Shown: positions 47,161-55,596 of the stretch, one piece after another
Position numbering within the stretch: the first letter of the stretch is position 1
How the letters are laid out: every line of letters starts with the position of its first letter
Notes under the pieces: model-generated
Told to the model about the DNA's origin: nothing
Seen by the model: only the letters and a program-made list of their open reading frames with translations
Database searches by the model: none
Translations under genes and position numbers: made by a program
From: Fischerella sp. CENA71
GTDB lineage: Bacteria > Cyanobacteriota > Cyanobacteriia > Cyanobacteriales > Nostocaceae
Assembly: GCA_024239075.1 (NCBI GenBank)
Contig: JANBVI010000064.1
Coordinates: 248,001-312,000 of the forward strand
Direction of reading: 5' to 3'
DNA: 64,000 nucleotides

Positions 47161-48717
47161 ATGCAAAGCCAAATAACCCAGTTTTTCAATCAATATTTTC
47201 CAGAAATTCTCCTCCGCAGTGGAGAACACTTAGTACTAGTTGCGATCGCAATGACTATTGCAATCTCTATTGGTATTCCTTTAGGTATTCTCATCACTCG
47301 CCAACCTAAATTCAGTCAACCCATTCTCAATATTGCTAATGCTATTCAAACTATCCCCAGTTTAGCTATCTTTGGCTTTCTCATTTCTGTGCCATTTATA
47401 GGAGGAATTGGTTCAACTCCTGCGATTGTCGCCTTGACTCTTTACGCTTTGCTTCCCTTGATTCGCAATACCTATATCGGTATTACCAACGTTGATCCAG
47501 CAATTCGAGAAGCGGGAAAAGGAATGGGAATGACAGATAGACAATTACTGTTTCAGGTAGAAATTCCCCTCGCTTTAGGTGTAATTTTAGCCGGAGTCAG
47601 AGTAGCTACGGTGATTTCTGTGGGAATTGCTACCATTGCTGCGGCGATTGGTGGTGGTGGTTTAGGAGTATTTATTTTCCGAGGGATTTCCACAGTTAAT
47701 AATCAGCTAATTTTAGCAGGAGCCATACCCGCCGCTTTCATTGCTTTAGCAGCAGATTTTGTTTTGGGATGGCTAGAAAAACAGCTGACACAGCAAAGAA
47801 AAAAAACGATAAAAGTTAATCGCCAATTTGCCATAGGTTCAAGTATATTCGCATTGCTACTTTTGGGATTAATTGCCTTTAATTATTGGCAAACCCCACC
47901 AAAAATTGTGATTGGCTCCAAAAATTTCACTGAGCAATTTATTTTGGGAGAATTACTGGCTCAACAAATTGAATCAAATACTAAATTAAAGGTTGATAGA
48001 CGCTTTAACTTAGGCGGAACTTTTATTTGTCATGAAGCGGTAAAAGCAGGTAAAATTGCTGGCTATGTAGAATATACAGGAACGATTTTTACATCTGTAT
48101 TAAAAAATAAACCTATTAATAATCCTCAGATTGTCTATGAAAAAATTAAACAAGATTACGATCAGAAATTTCAATTAGAAGTCATGCCGTCTTTGGGATT
48201 TAACAACACTTTCGCCATGATTATTCGGGGTGAAGACGCTAAACGGTGGCAGATTAAAACCCTTTCCGAAGCTGCTAAATATACACCTCAAATGCAAGCT
48301 GGATTTGGCTCTGAATTTCTAGAACGAGAAGATGGTTATCCAGGTTTAGCTAAGACTTACGGTTTAAAATTTACCAAACCTCCTCGACAAATGGAGTTAG
48401 GTTTGATGTATCAAGCTTTAAAAGAAAAGCAAGTAGATTTGATTGCAGCTAATTCTACAGATGGCTTGATACCTGTTTTGAATTTGCTTATTTTAGCAGA
48501 TGACAAAAACTATTTTCCACCCTATGAACCTGTTCCTATATTCAATCAGGATATTCTGGAGAAATATCCTGATTTACGGAAGGTGATTAATCAATTAGCT
48601 GGGTTAATTTCGACTGAAGAGATGCAAAAAATGAATTATCAAGTCGATAATCAATCTCGTCCTGTTGAACAAGTTGTCCGTGAGTTTATTCGGTCTAAAT
48701 TTGAATTATCATCATAA
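47161..48717 (+). CDS. Fused permease/substrate-binding protein of a quaternary-amine (osmoprotectant) ABC importer
   Basis: A 518-residue fusion. Residues 1-215 are the MetI/OpuBB-type permease: about five helices, with the EAGKGMGMTDRQLLFQVEIPLALGVI loop (EAA motif) that contacts the ATPase. A further hydrophobic helix at about 223-243 leads to the OpuAC-type binding domain (GSKNFTEQ from residue 251; aromatic and Phe residues such as YVEYTG and GFGSEF follow). Glycine betaine, choline or proline betaine are likely substrates. No ATPase gene is next to it; the downstream gene is convergent. The partner ATPase must be elsewhere. Confidence 0.86.
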   Translation: MQSQITQFFNQYFPEILLRSGEHLVLVAIAMTIAISIGIPLGILITRQPKFSQPILNIANAIQTIPSLAIFGFLISVPFIGGIGSTPAIVALTLYALLPLIRNTYIGITNVDPAIREAGKGMGMTDRQLLFQVEIPLALGVILAGVRVATVISVGIATIAAAIGGGGLGVFIFRGISTVNNQLILAGAIPAAFIALAADFVLGWLEKQLTQQRKKTIKVNRQFAIGSSIFALLLLGLIAFNYWQTPPKIVIGSKNFTEQFILGELLAQQIESNTKLKVDRRFNLGGTFICHEAVKAGKIAGYVEYTGTIFTSVLKNKPINNPQIVYEKIKQDYDQKFQLEVMPSLGFNNTFAMIIRGEDAKRWQIKTLSEAAKYTPQMQAGFGSEFLEREDGYPGLAKTYGLKFTKPPRQMELGLMYQALKEKQVDLIAANSTDGLIPVLNLLILADDKNYFPPYEPVPIFNQDILEKYPDLRKVINQLAGLISTEEMQKMNYQVDNQSRPVEQVVREFIRSKFELSS

Positions 48718-48754
48718 TCTAAATCAGCGCTTTTTGCTTGGAGGGAAATTCAGC

Positions 48755-51724
48755 TTAATTCACTTTTAAACCAACTAGTGTTTCCTGTAACTGCTGGGAA
48801 ATCTTCACCGTTTTTTGTACAGACTTAGAAACTTGCATAGATGATTCACTAGTAGATTTTGAAGTAGTCGCAACTTGCTTCATTAACTCGCTAACTGTTT
48901 GCGATGTCTGGACTCCATAGATTGTAGCGGTAGAAATTGACTGCACTAAAGCATCTATTTGCTGTGAAACGTCTAAAATTTGACTCAGACTATGTTTTGC
49001 ATATTCAACAATTTGTGTTCCCTGCGTAACTTGAGTAACTCCTTCTTGCATTGCTTTGTCTACTTCATTGGTTTCCTGTTGGATATTTTCAACAATTTCT
49101 GCTAGTTCTTTGGTTACTTGTGCCGATCGCGCTGCTAGTTCGCTAACTTCTTCGACTACAACAACAAAACCTTGACTTTCTTCACCCATTCGCGCTGCTT
49201 CAATACCTGCGTTGATCGCTAATAAGTTGGTTTGCATGGAAATTTCGTTAATTAATGACACTACACGCGAAATTTCTTGTGTAGATTGTCCCAAATGTTT
49301 GACTTGCTTGGCAGTTTTGCCAACAATTTCACGCAAAGTTAAGATATTTTCCACTGTTGTATCCATTGCTTCCCTTGTTTCGGTGGCGGTATTAGCAACG
49401 GTGTTAGCAACTTGTACAGCTTGCTGAGTGCTAGATGCTACTGCTTGCATAGCAACAGTCATTTGTTCAACAGCATCCAAAATGCGGCTAATTTCGGTAG
49501 TTTGTCCTAGTGCTTGTTGTGTGAGATGGCTAATTGTTGTTTCGTTGCTACCAATCGCCTCGTCTAATTGCACAATTGATACTTTTACTTTGATGATGAT
49601 ATCCCGTAGACTTTCAACAATGGAGTTGAAAAAGTCCGCAACAGTTCCGATTTCGCCTTCATTCACATCAGCACGTACTGTTAAGTCACCTCGAACTACA
49701 CCTTCAACATCATCTAGTAATTCTAAAACTTGATTTTGTAAAGCTTGTTTATGTTGCTGTTCCTCGCAAGAAGATGTTTTGCTAGTTTGGCTAACTAGTT
49801 CTATTTGTTTAGTAAGTTCTGCTTGTTCTAGGGCATAACCAATTTGAACAGCAATTTGTTTAAATAAGTAAATTTCTATATCTCGCCAATAACGTTCATG
49901 AGAACATTGATGAGCCACCAATAAACCACATAATTTTCTATTAATAAAAACAGGTGTTAACAAATATGCTTTGACTGCTTGGCTTTCTAGTTGGTGCAGG
50001 TATGAGTGACTAAAATCATTGTCGTAAATATCATGGACTGTTTTCACTGTACCTATTGCTAATTCATCAGAATACTCTTCTCCAAAATAGGGGTTAGAAA
50101 GATTTTCGTCTGAATCACTTAACCAAGAATAATCAACTGATTTAGCAATTATTTTGCCTTGCCAATGGTCATCTAAACTATAAAAGAGTACCCGATCGCA
50201 AGCAAGAGCATCTCGTATATCTGATGCTGCGGTTTTGATAATTTTTTCACTGCTGAGTACTTCTCGTATGTTGACAGTGATGTGATTGAGTTGCTCTATG
50301 AGTTTTGCATCTTTTTCTTGACGATGGAACTCTTTTGTGATGGAGTCTGCCATTTTATTGAAACTGACAGCCAGTTCACCAATTTCATCATTTGCGAAAA
50401 CGTGAGCACGGACATTGCGATCGCCTGCGGCAAATTTTTCGGTGGCTTGCTGCAAATTATAAACTGGTTTGATGATTGAACGTCTTAAAATGAATGTCCA
50501 AATAGCAATTAACGAGAAAGCTAACAAAACTAATGCAGTTTGTAATAACCAACTTTGTGTTAATACGTTATTAATAGATTTCTCAGGAGTTCCCTGCACT
50601 AAAATAGCTAAGGGTGGTGTGTTATCAACAACTTTAGACCCATCTGCTGTTTCAATATCTCCAATAATTGTGTTAGGCAAAGCCTTAGCTGCTATGATGT
50701 AAGGCTGATTTTCCAAAACAACACGTTTAGTAACTATTTGTCCTGTCTTGGCTGCAACTGCCTCAGCTAGGATAGATCTACTTTCTAAAGGTAATTCGAT
50801 TTGTGATTTAATTTGATTTAAATTATTTGCTTTTTCTTGTAATAGGGAATCTATAAGAGTGAATTCTCCATTTGATTGATGTAAATAAAGTGCGCTATAG
50901 CTTCCTGACAATCCTGGAATTTCCTTTGCGATCGCATTCTGCCCATTTACAAAATCACCAATTACTAAAGCACCGATCACTGATTTTGTTTTAAGGTCTT
51001 TTATGGGCGTTACTAAATAACGAATCAAAGTATCTTTTTTGCTGATCAATTTCTTTGGTAAAATAACAGCCTCTTGACTGAATTCAGACCAATTGATAAT
51101 TCTAGTAGCTTTGATTGATTGAGAATTTAGTAAAACCTCTTTTACTAAATTATTCGGATTAAAATATTCTCCCTGACGTTCAGCATTAGCGTTAGCAATT
51201 ATTTTTAAATCTTTACCAACTAAAGTTGCATACTCTACTTTTAAAGTCTGAGTTTTGTTTTTCAGAATTTGTTTAATAACTGATTGCCATTTTTTATCTA
51301 AGCTTTTACCAGAGTTATGTAAATTAGCTGCTGTTAATAGAGCAGTATGCTCCGATTGGCTCTGCAAGCCAATACTCATTTGATTAAACTTAGCATGATA
51401 TTTAACATCGTTCAAAGTTAGTTCAGATTTAGTTTGTTCAATCAATTGAGTTGCTAAACTTTGATGAATAAATAATTTTGTTCCAATAGCTATACCTAAA
51501 ATAGAAACTAATTCACAGCTAATTAAGGCGATTAAATGTTTACGATTGAGGGTCAGGTTATAAAACCATCTAAATAAGGATTTATTCCTTGAAAATAAGG
51601 TTGTAATATTTAATTTACGTGGTTCTGAAACTCTAGAATTATCAATCATTAGCTGAGAAGGTAATAGGGGATATGCCAAACTGGAATTTTTACTTTTATT
51701 AGCACCATCAAATCGATAACCCAT
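48755..51724 (-). CDS. Methyl-accepting chemotaxis protein with a cysteine-less GAF domain
   Basis: A 989-residue chemoreceptor. TM1 at about 63-86, an extracytoplasmic sensor of roughly 300 residues, TM2 at about 392-413, HAMP at 410-465, GAF at 475-635, a second HAMP-like segment ([15 protein letters not shown], about 669-683) and the signalling domain with [19 protein letters not shown]. The GAF domain is clearly a paralogue of those in the other two receptors of this window, but the positions of the chromophore cysteines are NPYF (544-547) and HSY (573-575), so it cannot attach a bilin in the usual way. It is 654 bases downstream of the cheA gene on the same strand, beyond a terminator, and so has its own promoter. 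Confidence 0.88.
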   Translation of the reverse strand: MGYRFDGANKSKNSSLAYPLLPSQLMIDNSRVSEPRKLNITTLFSRNKSLFRWFYNLTLNRKHLIALISCELVSILGIAIGTKLFIHQSLATQLIEQTKSELTLNDVKYHAKFNQMSIGLQSQSEHTALLTAANLHNSGKSLDKKWQSVIKQILKNKTQTLKVEYATLVGKDLKIIANANAERQGEYFNPNNLVKEVLLNSQSIKATRIINWSEFSQEAVILPKKLISKKDTLIRYLVTPIKDLKTKSVIGALVIGDFVNGQNAIAKEIPGLSGSYSALYLHQSNGEFTLIDSLLQEKANNLNQIKSQIELPLESRSILAEAVAAKTGQIVTKRVVLENQPYIIAAKALPNTIIGDIETADGSKVVDNTPPLAILVQGTPEKSINNVLTQSWLLQTALVLLAFSLIAIWTFILRRSIIKPVYNLQQATEKFAAGDRNVRAHVFANDEIGELAVSFNKMADSITKEFHRQEKDAKLIEQLNHITVNIREVLSSEKIIKTAASDIRDALACDRVLFYSLDDHWQGKIIAKSVDYSWLSDSDENLSNPYFGEEYSDELAIGTVKTVHDIYDNDFSHSYLHQLESQAVKAYLLTPVFINRKLCGLLVAHQCSHERYWRDIEIYLFKQIAVQIGYALEQAELTKQIELVSQTSKTSSCEEQQHKQALQNQVLELLDDVEGVVRGDLTVRADVNEGEIGTVADFFNSIVESLRDIIIKVKVSIVQLDEAIGSNETTISHLTQQALGQTTEISRILDAVEQMTVAMQAVASSTQQAVQVANTVANTATETREAMDTTVENILTLREIVGKTAKQVKHLGQSTQEISRVVSLINEISMQTNLLAINAGIEAARMGEESQGFVVVVEEVSELAARSAQVTKELAEIVENIQQETNEVDKAMQEGVTQVTQGTQIVEYAKHSLSQILDVSQQIDALVQSISTATIYGVQTSQTVSELMKQVATTSKSTSESSMQVSKSVQKTVKISQQLQETLVGLKVN

Positions 51725-52153
51725 AAGTAAATTCCCTGTATTAATAACTCAAATCACAAATTTAATGGACACAACTCAACATCAAACTTTCAGGTGTAAT
51801 TCCCTTTTTGCTAGTAACATAGCTGTCTCCTCTGTTACTTGTTTAATTAGGGCTTGCTGAAAAAGTCTGATTTGATACTGTTACTGTTAAGCCATGAGTA
51901 TAAGTTATATCATTATCTCGAATTTAGACAACAGGCAAAAACCTGATAAAATCCTCTGAACACAGAAAATTATTGAGGTAATTACTGGTAATAAAGCAGA
52001 CACAATATTATAACAATATGTTGTAATTGTTAATAAGAGCGTTCCTATACAAATCTTATGATTTTGCTTTGATTGGTCATCCGATTTTAGATTTTGGATT
52101 TGCTCCACAGATAACTCTGCTTGCTCTGTACCTTGCTCAGAATGATTGCTCAT

Positions 52154-52225
52154 TTGGCATTGGTTTTTCACAATTAACAACCAATTGGCTTGGCATTGGT
52201 TTTTCACAATTAACAACCAATTATC
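52154..52225. repeat. Tandem direct repeat, two copies of 36 bp
   Basis: Copies at 52154-52189 and 52190-52225, each beginning TTGGCATTGGTTTTTCACAA; only the last few bases differ. Followed by short CAACCAT-type units. Probably a recent slippage duplication in a repeat-prone spacer. Confidence 0.75.
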
Positions 52226-52252
52226 AACCATCAACTATCAACATATTTAAAA

Positions 52253-52292
52253 GGCTGCATGAAGAGGTAAGATGTGGTGTCCTCATGCAGCC
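52253..52292 (-). terminator. Rho-independent terminator of the taxis operon
   Basis: On the minus strand, GGCTGCATGA (52283-52292 complement) pairs with TCATGCAGCC (52253-52262 complement) across a 20-base loop and is followed by TTTTAAAT. It lies 86 bases after the cheA stop codon. Confidence 0.75.
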
Positions 52293-52378
52293 TAATGTAA
52301 AGATGGAGATATTAAAGTTTTTTCTACCTATCAATTCAGTTGTAGCGTGGAATTATACTCAATTCGCACGAACTGAAT

Positions 52379-55300
52379 TTAGTTTTTATTTGCTCCTGCT
52401 AAAGGAAAAATTAATTCTTCCAGTGTTCTCAATAATTCTTGTTCATTGTAAGGTTTTGAGAAATAAGCTTTTGCACCTAATTGCATTGCTAGTTGTCGAT
52501 GCTTGTCACTACTACGAGAGGTAAGCATAGCAATTGGTATGTTCTTGAATTCATTGTTTGATTTAACCCGACCTAAAAAGCCATAACCATCAACCCGTGG
52601 CATTTCAATATCACAAATTACAGCCTGAACTTTTAAGCCACTTTGTAACTTTTCTAAAGCATCTTGACCATCTTTGGCTTGTTCTACTAAGAATCCTCCT
52701 TTTTCTAAAGTTAAGGCTAAAAAGCGCCGGACATTAATCGAATCATCAACAATTAAGATAGTTCCTTTCTGATCTTTTAATAAGTCTGGGTTTTTTTCCT
52801 CAGATGGAGTCAGGAATATAGTTTTCAACCTTGCTGATGGTAATTGATTGGTTCTGGGTGTACGGTCATTAGCAGCAATCCAATATAGTAACTCGCTGAC
52901 ATTGACTAAAGCCACGACTCGACCATCACCAAGAATTGTACAGTTGCTAAAGCCAGCAGGTAGGGGGATATTTCCTTCAACACGGCGAATCGCAACTTCT
53001 TGTTCACCCCAGCAACGGTCGATTTGCAGTGCGATTGGTTGATTGTTACTTTCAATAATTAATATGCTAGCAGCATTAATTGCTGGAGGTGTTTCCAGGT
53101 TTGGATTGTCATAACGGTAGCAATTAAATTCTAAGTAGCGGCTGAGGCGAATCAACGGTAGCATAGTTCCTTGCCAGTTGATCACTTCGCTATTTGCCAC
53201 TGGGAAAACATGCTCATTTTGCATGAGGAAAATTTCCGATACTGCATCTGTGGGGAATGCCAATAGCATACGGTTACTTTCTACCAGCAGTACACGAGCT
53301 ACAGAAAGGGTAAATGGCACAGATAAAGTAAAGGTAGTTCCCACTCCCGGCATAGTATCAACTTTGACGTCTCCACGTACGTGTTTCAGGTTGTTGCGAA
53401 CAACATCCATACCTACACCACGACCGGACAGTGTTGTGACTTGGTCTTTAGTAGTAAATCCTGGTTCAAAAATCAAGGATAATAGTTCTTCATCGCTGGC
53501 TTGAGCTAACAGAGTTGCATCTAAGCCCATAGCTAAGGCACGGGTGCGAATTCCTTCTAAGGAAATACCACGACCATCATCTCTCATGCTGATTATGGTA
53601 CGATTACCTTGATGGGTGGCTTTAATTTCAATCGTTCCTTGTTCTGGTTTACCGCAAGCGCGACGTGTGGCAGGATCTTCAATGCCGTGGTCAAATGCAT
53701 TTCGCATCAAGTGCATTAATGGCTCATTCAAAGCTTCTAAGATGCTGCGTTCAATTAAGGTGTTAGCGCCTTCTATTTTTAACTGGACATTTTTGCCAAA
53801 CTCCACAGATAAGTCACGCAAAGCCCTGGGGAAGCGATCAACTATATCAGATAGAGGTCGCATTCTAACTTGTGTAAGCTTTCGCTGTAACTGCTTGGAA
53901 GTTTTGTTGAGCTTTCTGGAGATTTGGTCGGTATCGTCCACACTGAGTTGGATGTCAGCTGTGACTTCTTGCACCTGGACGATTGTTTCCATAACTTCTT
54001 GTGACAGCAGGTTTAATTCGTTGTAACGATCCATTTCTAAGGCATCGAACCTGCTTTCTATGTCTTGTGTCTGGTAGGTGTAGTCAAATGCAAAGCGATC
54101 GCCACCATTTCCGAGCAATGGCAATGATGACACTTCGGCTGAAATCACAGCTTGGGTAGCGATTCGATCATAAGCTGTCCGTAGTTCTTGGTTTTCTCTT
54201 TCCAGACTTTGGACGCGCTGACTAAGACTGCGAATTAGTTTACGTAGTCTTTCTAGCTGTAAGTTTAGCCCATTGCGTTGAATAATTAATTCTCCGAACA
54301 GGTCATTAATTTGTTCGAGCTGCTTGCTAGGTACTCGGACGGTATTTTCTTGAGTTTCACGTTCTTTATTTACACCTACTGCCTCCCGTTTAGGTTCAAC
54401 AAATTTATAATCTGTAACGGGAATTTCTTTCGTAGTTACCGGAGTAGGCTGACTTTGTTCATCAGCAAAAGAGTCGCTGTCATCAGCAAAGGCTGCTTCT
54501 AAGGCTTCAAAGTCTGCGGCAATAATTTCGTCATCCAGCCAATTTTCTGCGGTAACTTCTGCTTGGAGAATCTCATCTTCTACGGTGGTTGCTATTGTTT
54601 CCAGCTGTGGAGTTATTTCTGGTGTTAGTGATGGATGGGGTGAGAGTTGGATGAAGGTTTGTTCTAAATCAAGCTCTGTGGGTAAACTATCGAGTTGATT
54701 TGTGAGTACTAATGCTTGCGATCGCCGCCATGCTGTCAAGGAAGCACGGGCAATTTCTTCCATTTCCTCCGGTTGAGCATTATCGACATGATGAGCGATT
54801 GATTCGCACAACTGCGTAAATGCTTCTAACTGGAGCATTTCCCCCAAGCCACCTAATTCCGCTGCCATGATCGCAACTTCTTCTTTGAGACAGGCTTGTT
54901 GATTCTCTTCCAACACAGACTCTAAGCGTTGTAAGCATCCCTCTACCTCGCTTTCAAAGAGTAAGGGTATAATATTTTGCCCATCATCTTCCGGTGAGAG
55001 GATAGTGGTAGCGTCTTCTGGAGTCGGATCGCCTAAAAGTTGATGCAGTTCTTCAAAAACAGGGTAACAAAAAGTACTTAACCATTGTTCATCAATAGTA
55101 TTTCCTTCTGAGTGCAAATCGACTATCTGACGCAGCCAATCAACTCCAGATAGTAATAAACTTTGTAATTCTGTATCAATTTCTAAAGAATTTTTCCGAG
55201 TTTTTAATACTTTAAAAGAATCTTCTAAACGGTGGGCTAAATCTGAAAGGGAGCGAAACCCCATCATCCCTGCACCACCTTTGATGGAATGGGCAGCTCG

Positions 55301-55438
55301 GAGGGCAGCATTGATTTTGTCTGGAGCTATGCGGTGATTAGTCTCAATTTCGAGTAATATTCCTTCTAGCGTATTCAGATAATCTGTTGCTTCCTCCAGA
55401 AACTGCATCTGAATTTCTAATTCTTTGTCCTGTGACAT
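52379..55438 (-). CDS. CheA-type hybrid histidine kinase with C-terminal receiver domain (PixL/HmpE-like)
   Basis: A 1019-residue chemotaxis kinase. Hpt domain at the N terminus with phospho-accepting His50 in RAAHSIKGGAGMMG; an acidic linker; dimerisation helices (VPSKQLEQINDLFGELI onward); HATPase domain with N box NAFDHGIEDP, G1 DDGRGIS and G2 GRGVGMDVV; CheW-like regulatory domain; receiver domain in the last ~130 residues (ILIVDDSINVRRF, phospho-acceptor Asp in VICDIEMPRVDGYG). Kinase-receiver fusions of this type drive type IV pilus motility or phototaxis in cyanobacteria. Last gene of the operon PatA-type regulator, CheY, CheW, MCP, CheA; 158 bases after the MCP gene. Confidence 0.92.
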   Translation of the reverse strand: MSQDKELEIQMQFLEEATDYLNTLEGILLEIETNHRIAPDKINAALRAAHSIKGGAGMMGFRSLSDLAHRLEDSFKVLKTRKNSLEIDTELQSLLLSGVDWLRQIVDLHSEGNTIDEQWLSTFCYPVFEELHQLLGDPTPEDATTILSPEDDGQNIIPLLFESEVEGCLQRLESVLEENQQACLKEEVAIMAAELGGLGEMLQLEAFTQLCESIAHHVDNAQPEEMEEIARASLTAWRRSQALVLTNQLDSLPTELDLEQTFIQLSPHPSLTPEITPQLETIATTVEDEILQAEVTAENWLDDEIIAADFEALEAAFADDSDSFADEQSQPTPVTTKEIPVTDYKFVEPKREAVGVNKERETQENTVRVPSKQLEQINDLFGELIIQRNGLNLQLERLRKLIRSLSQRVQSLERENQELRTAYDRIATQAVISAEVSSLPLLGNGGDRFAFDYTYQTQDIESRFDALEMDRYNELNLLSQEVMETIVQVQEVTADIQLSVDDTDQISRKLNKTSKQLQRKLTQVRMRPLSDIVDRFPRALRDLSVEFGKNVQLKIEGANTLIERSILEALNEPLMHLMRNAFDHGIEDPATRRACGKPEQGTIEIKATHQGNRTIISMRDDGRGISLEGIRTRALAMGLDATLLAQASDEELLSLIFEPGFTTKDQVTTLSGRGVGMDVVRNNLKHVRGDVKVDTMPGVGTTFTLSVPFTLSVARVLLVESNRMLLAFPTDAVSEIFLMQNEHVFPVANSEVINWQGTMLPLIRLSRYLEFNCYRYDNPNLETPPAINAASILIIESNNQPIALQIDRCWGEQEVAIRRVEGNIPLPAGFSNCTILGDGRVVALVNVSELLYWIAANDRTPRTNQLPSARLKTIFLTPSEEKNPDLLKDQKGTILIVDDSINVRRFLALTLEKGGFLVEQAKDGQDALEKLQSGLKVQAVICDIEMPRVDGYGFLGRVKSNNEFKNIPIAMLTSRSSDKHRQLAMQLGAKAYFSKPYNEQELLRTLEELIFPLAGANKN

Positions 55439-55510
55439 AATTTTTTTCCTTGGTTAAGAGGAGCCAGTGCGTTGGACGGCTTTGCCAGCTTGTAGCACCT
55501 GGCGTTCAAT

Positions 55511-55590
55511 AGTCATTTATCATTAGTCATTTATCATTAGTCATTAGCCATTTGTCATAGGCAAACAACCAAGGACAAATAACTAATGAC
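55511..55590. repeat. Tandem TCATTAGTCATT repeat with inverted partner
   Basis: Two tandem copies of AGTCATTTATCATT (55511-55538), then GTCATTAGCCATTTGTC (55540-55556), which pairs in 15 of 17 positions with GACAAATAACTAATGAC (55574-55590). It lies between the MCP and cheA genes and could form an intra-operon hairpin that lowers cheA expression. Confidence 0.7.
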
Positions 55591-55596
55591 CAATAA

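Larger units (their letters stand above)
51725..52378. other. Intergenic region between cheA and the downstream chemoreceptor
   Basis: Contains the cheA terminator at 52253-52292, the 36-bp direct repeat at 52154-52225, and CAACCAT/CAACTAT-type words just after it. Frames at 51905-52234 (minus) and 52027-52524 (plus) exist only because of these repeats and antisense overlap. The remaining part should hold the promoter of the chemoreceptor starting at 51724. Confidence 0.55.

Noticed and set aside
52154-52225. Possible CRISPR-like repeat
   Set aside because: Only two directly adjacent copies, no spacers, no cas genes.
51905-52234. 109-codon minus-strand frame
   Set aside because: Its N-terminal repeat is just the translated 36-bp DNA repeat; no gene-like features.
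52027-52524. 165-codon plus-strand frame
   Set aside because: Crosses the taxis terminator and runs antisense into cheA; not a gene.
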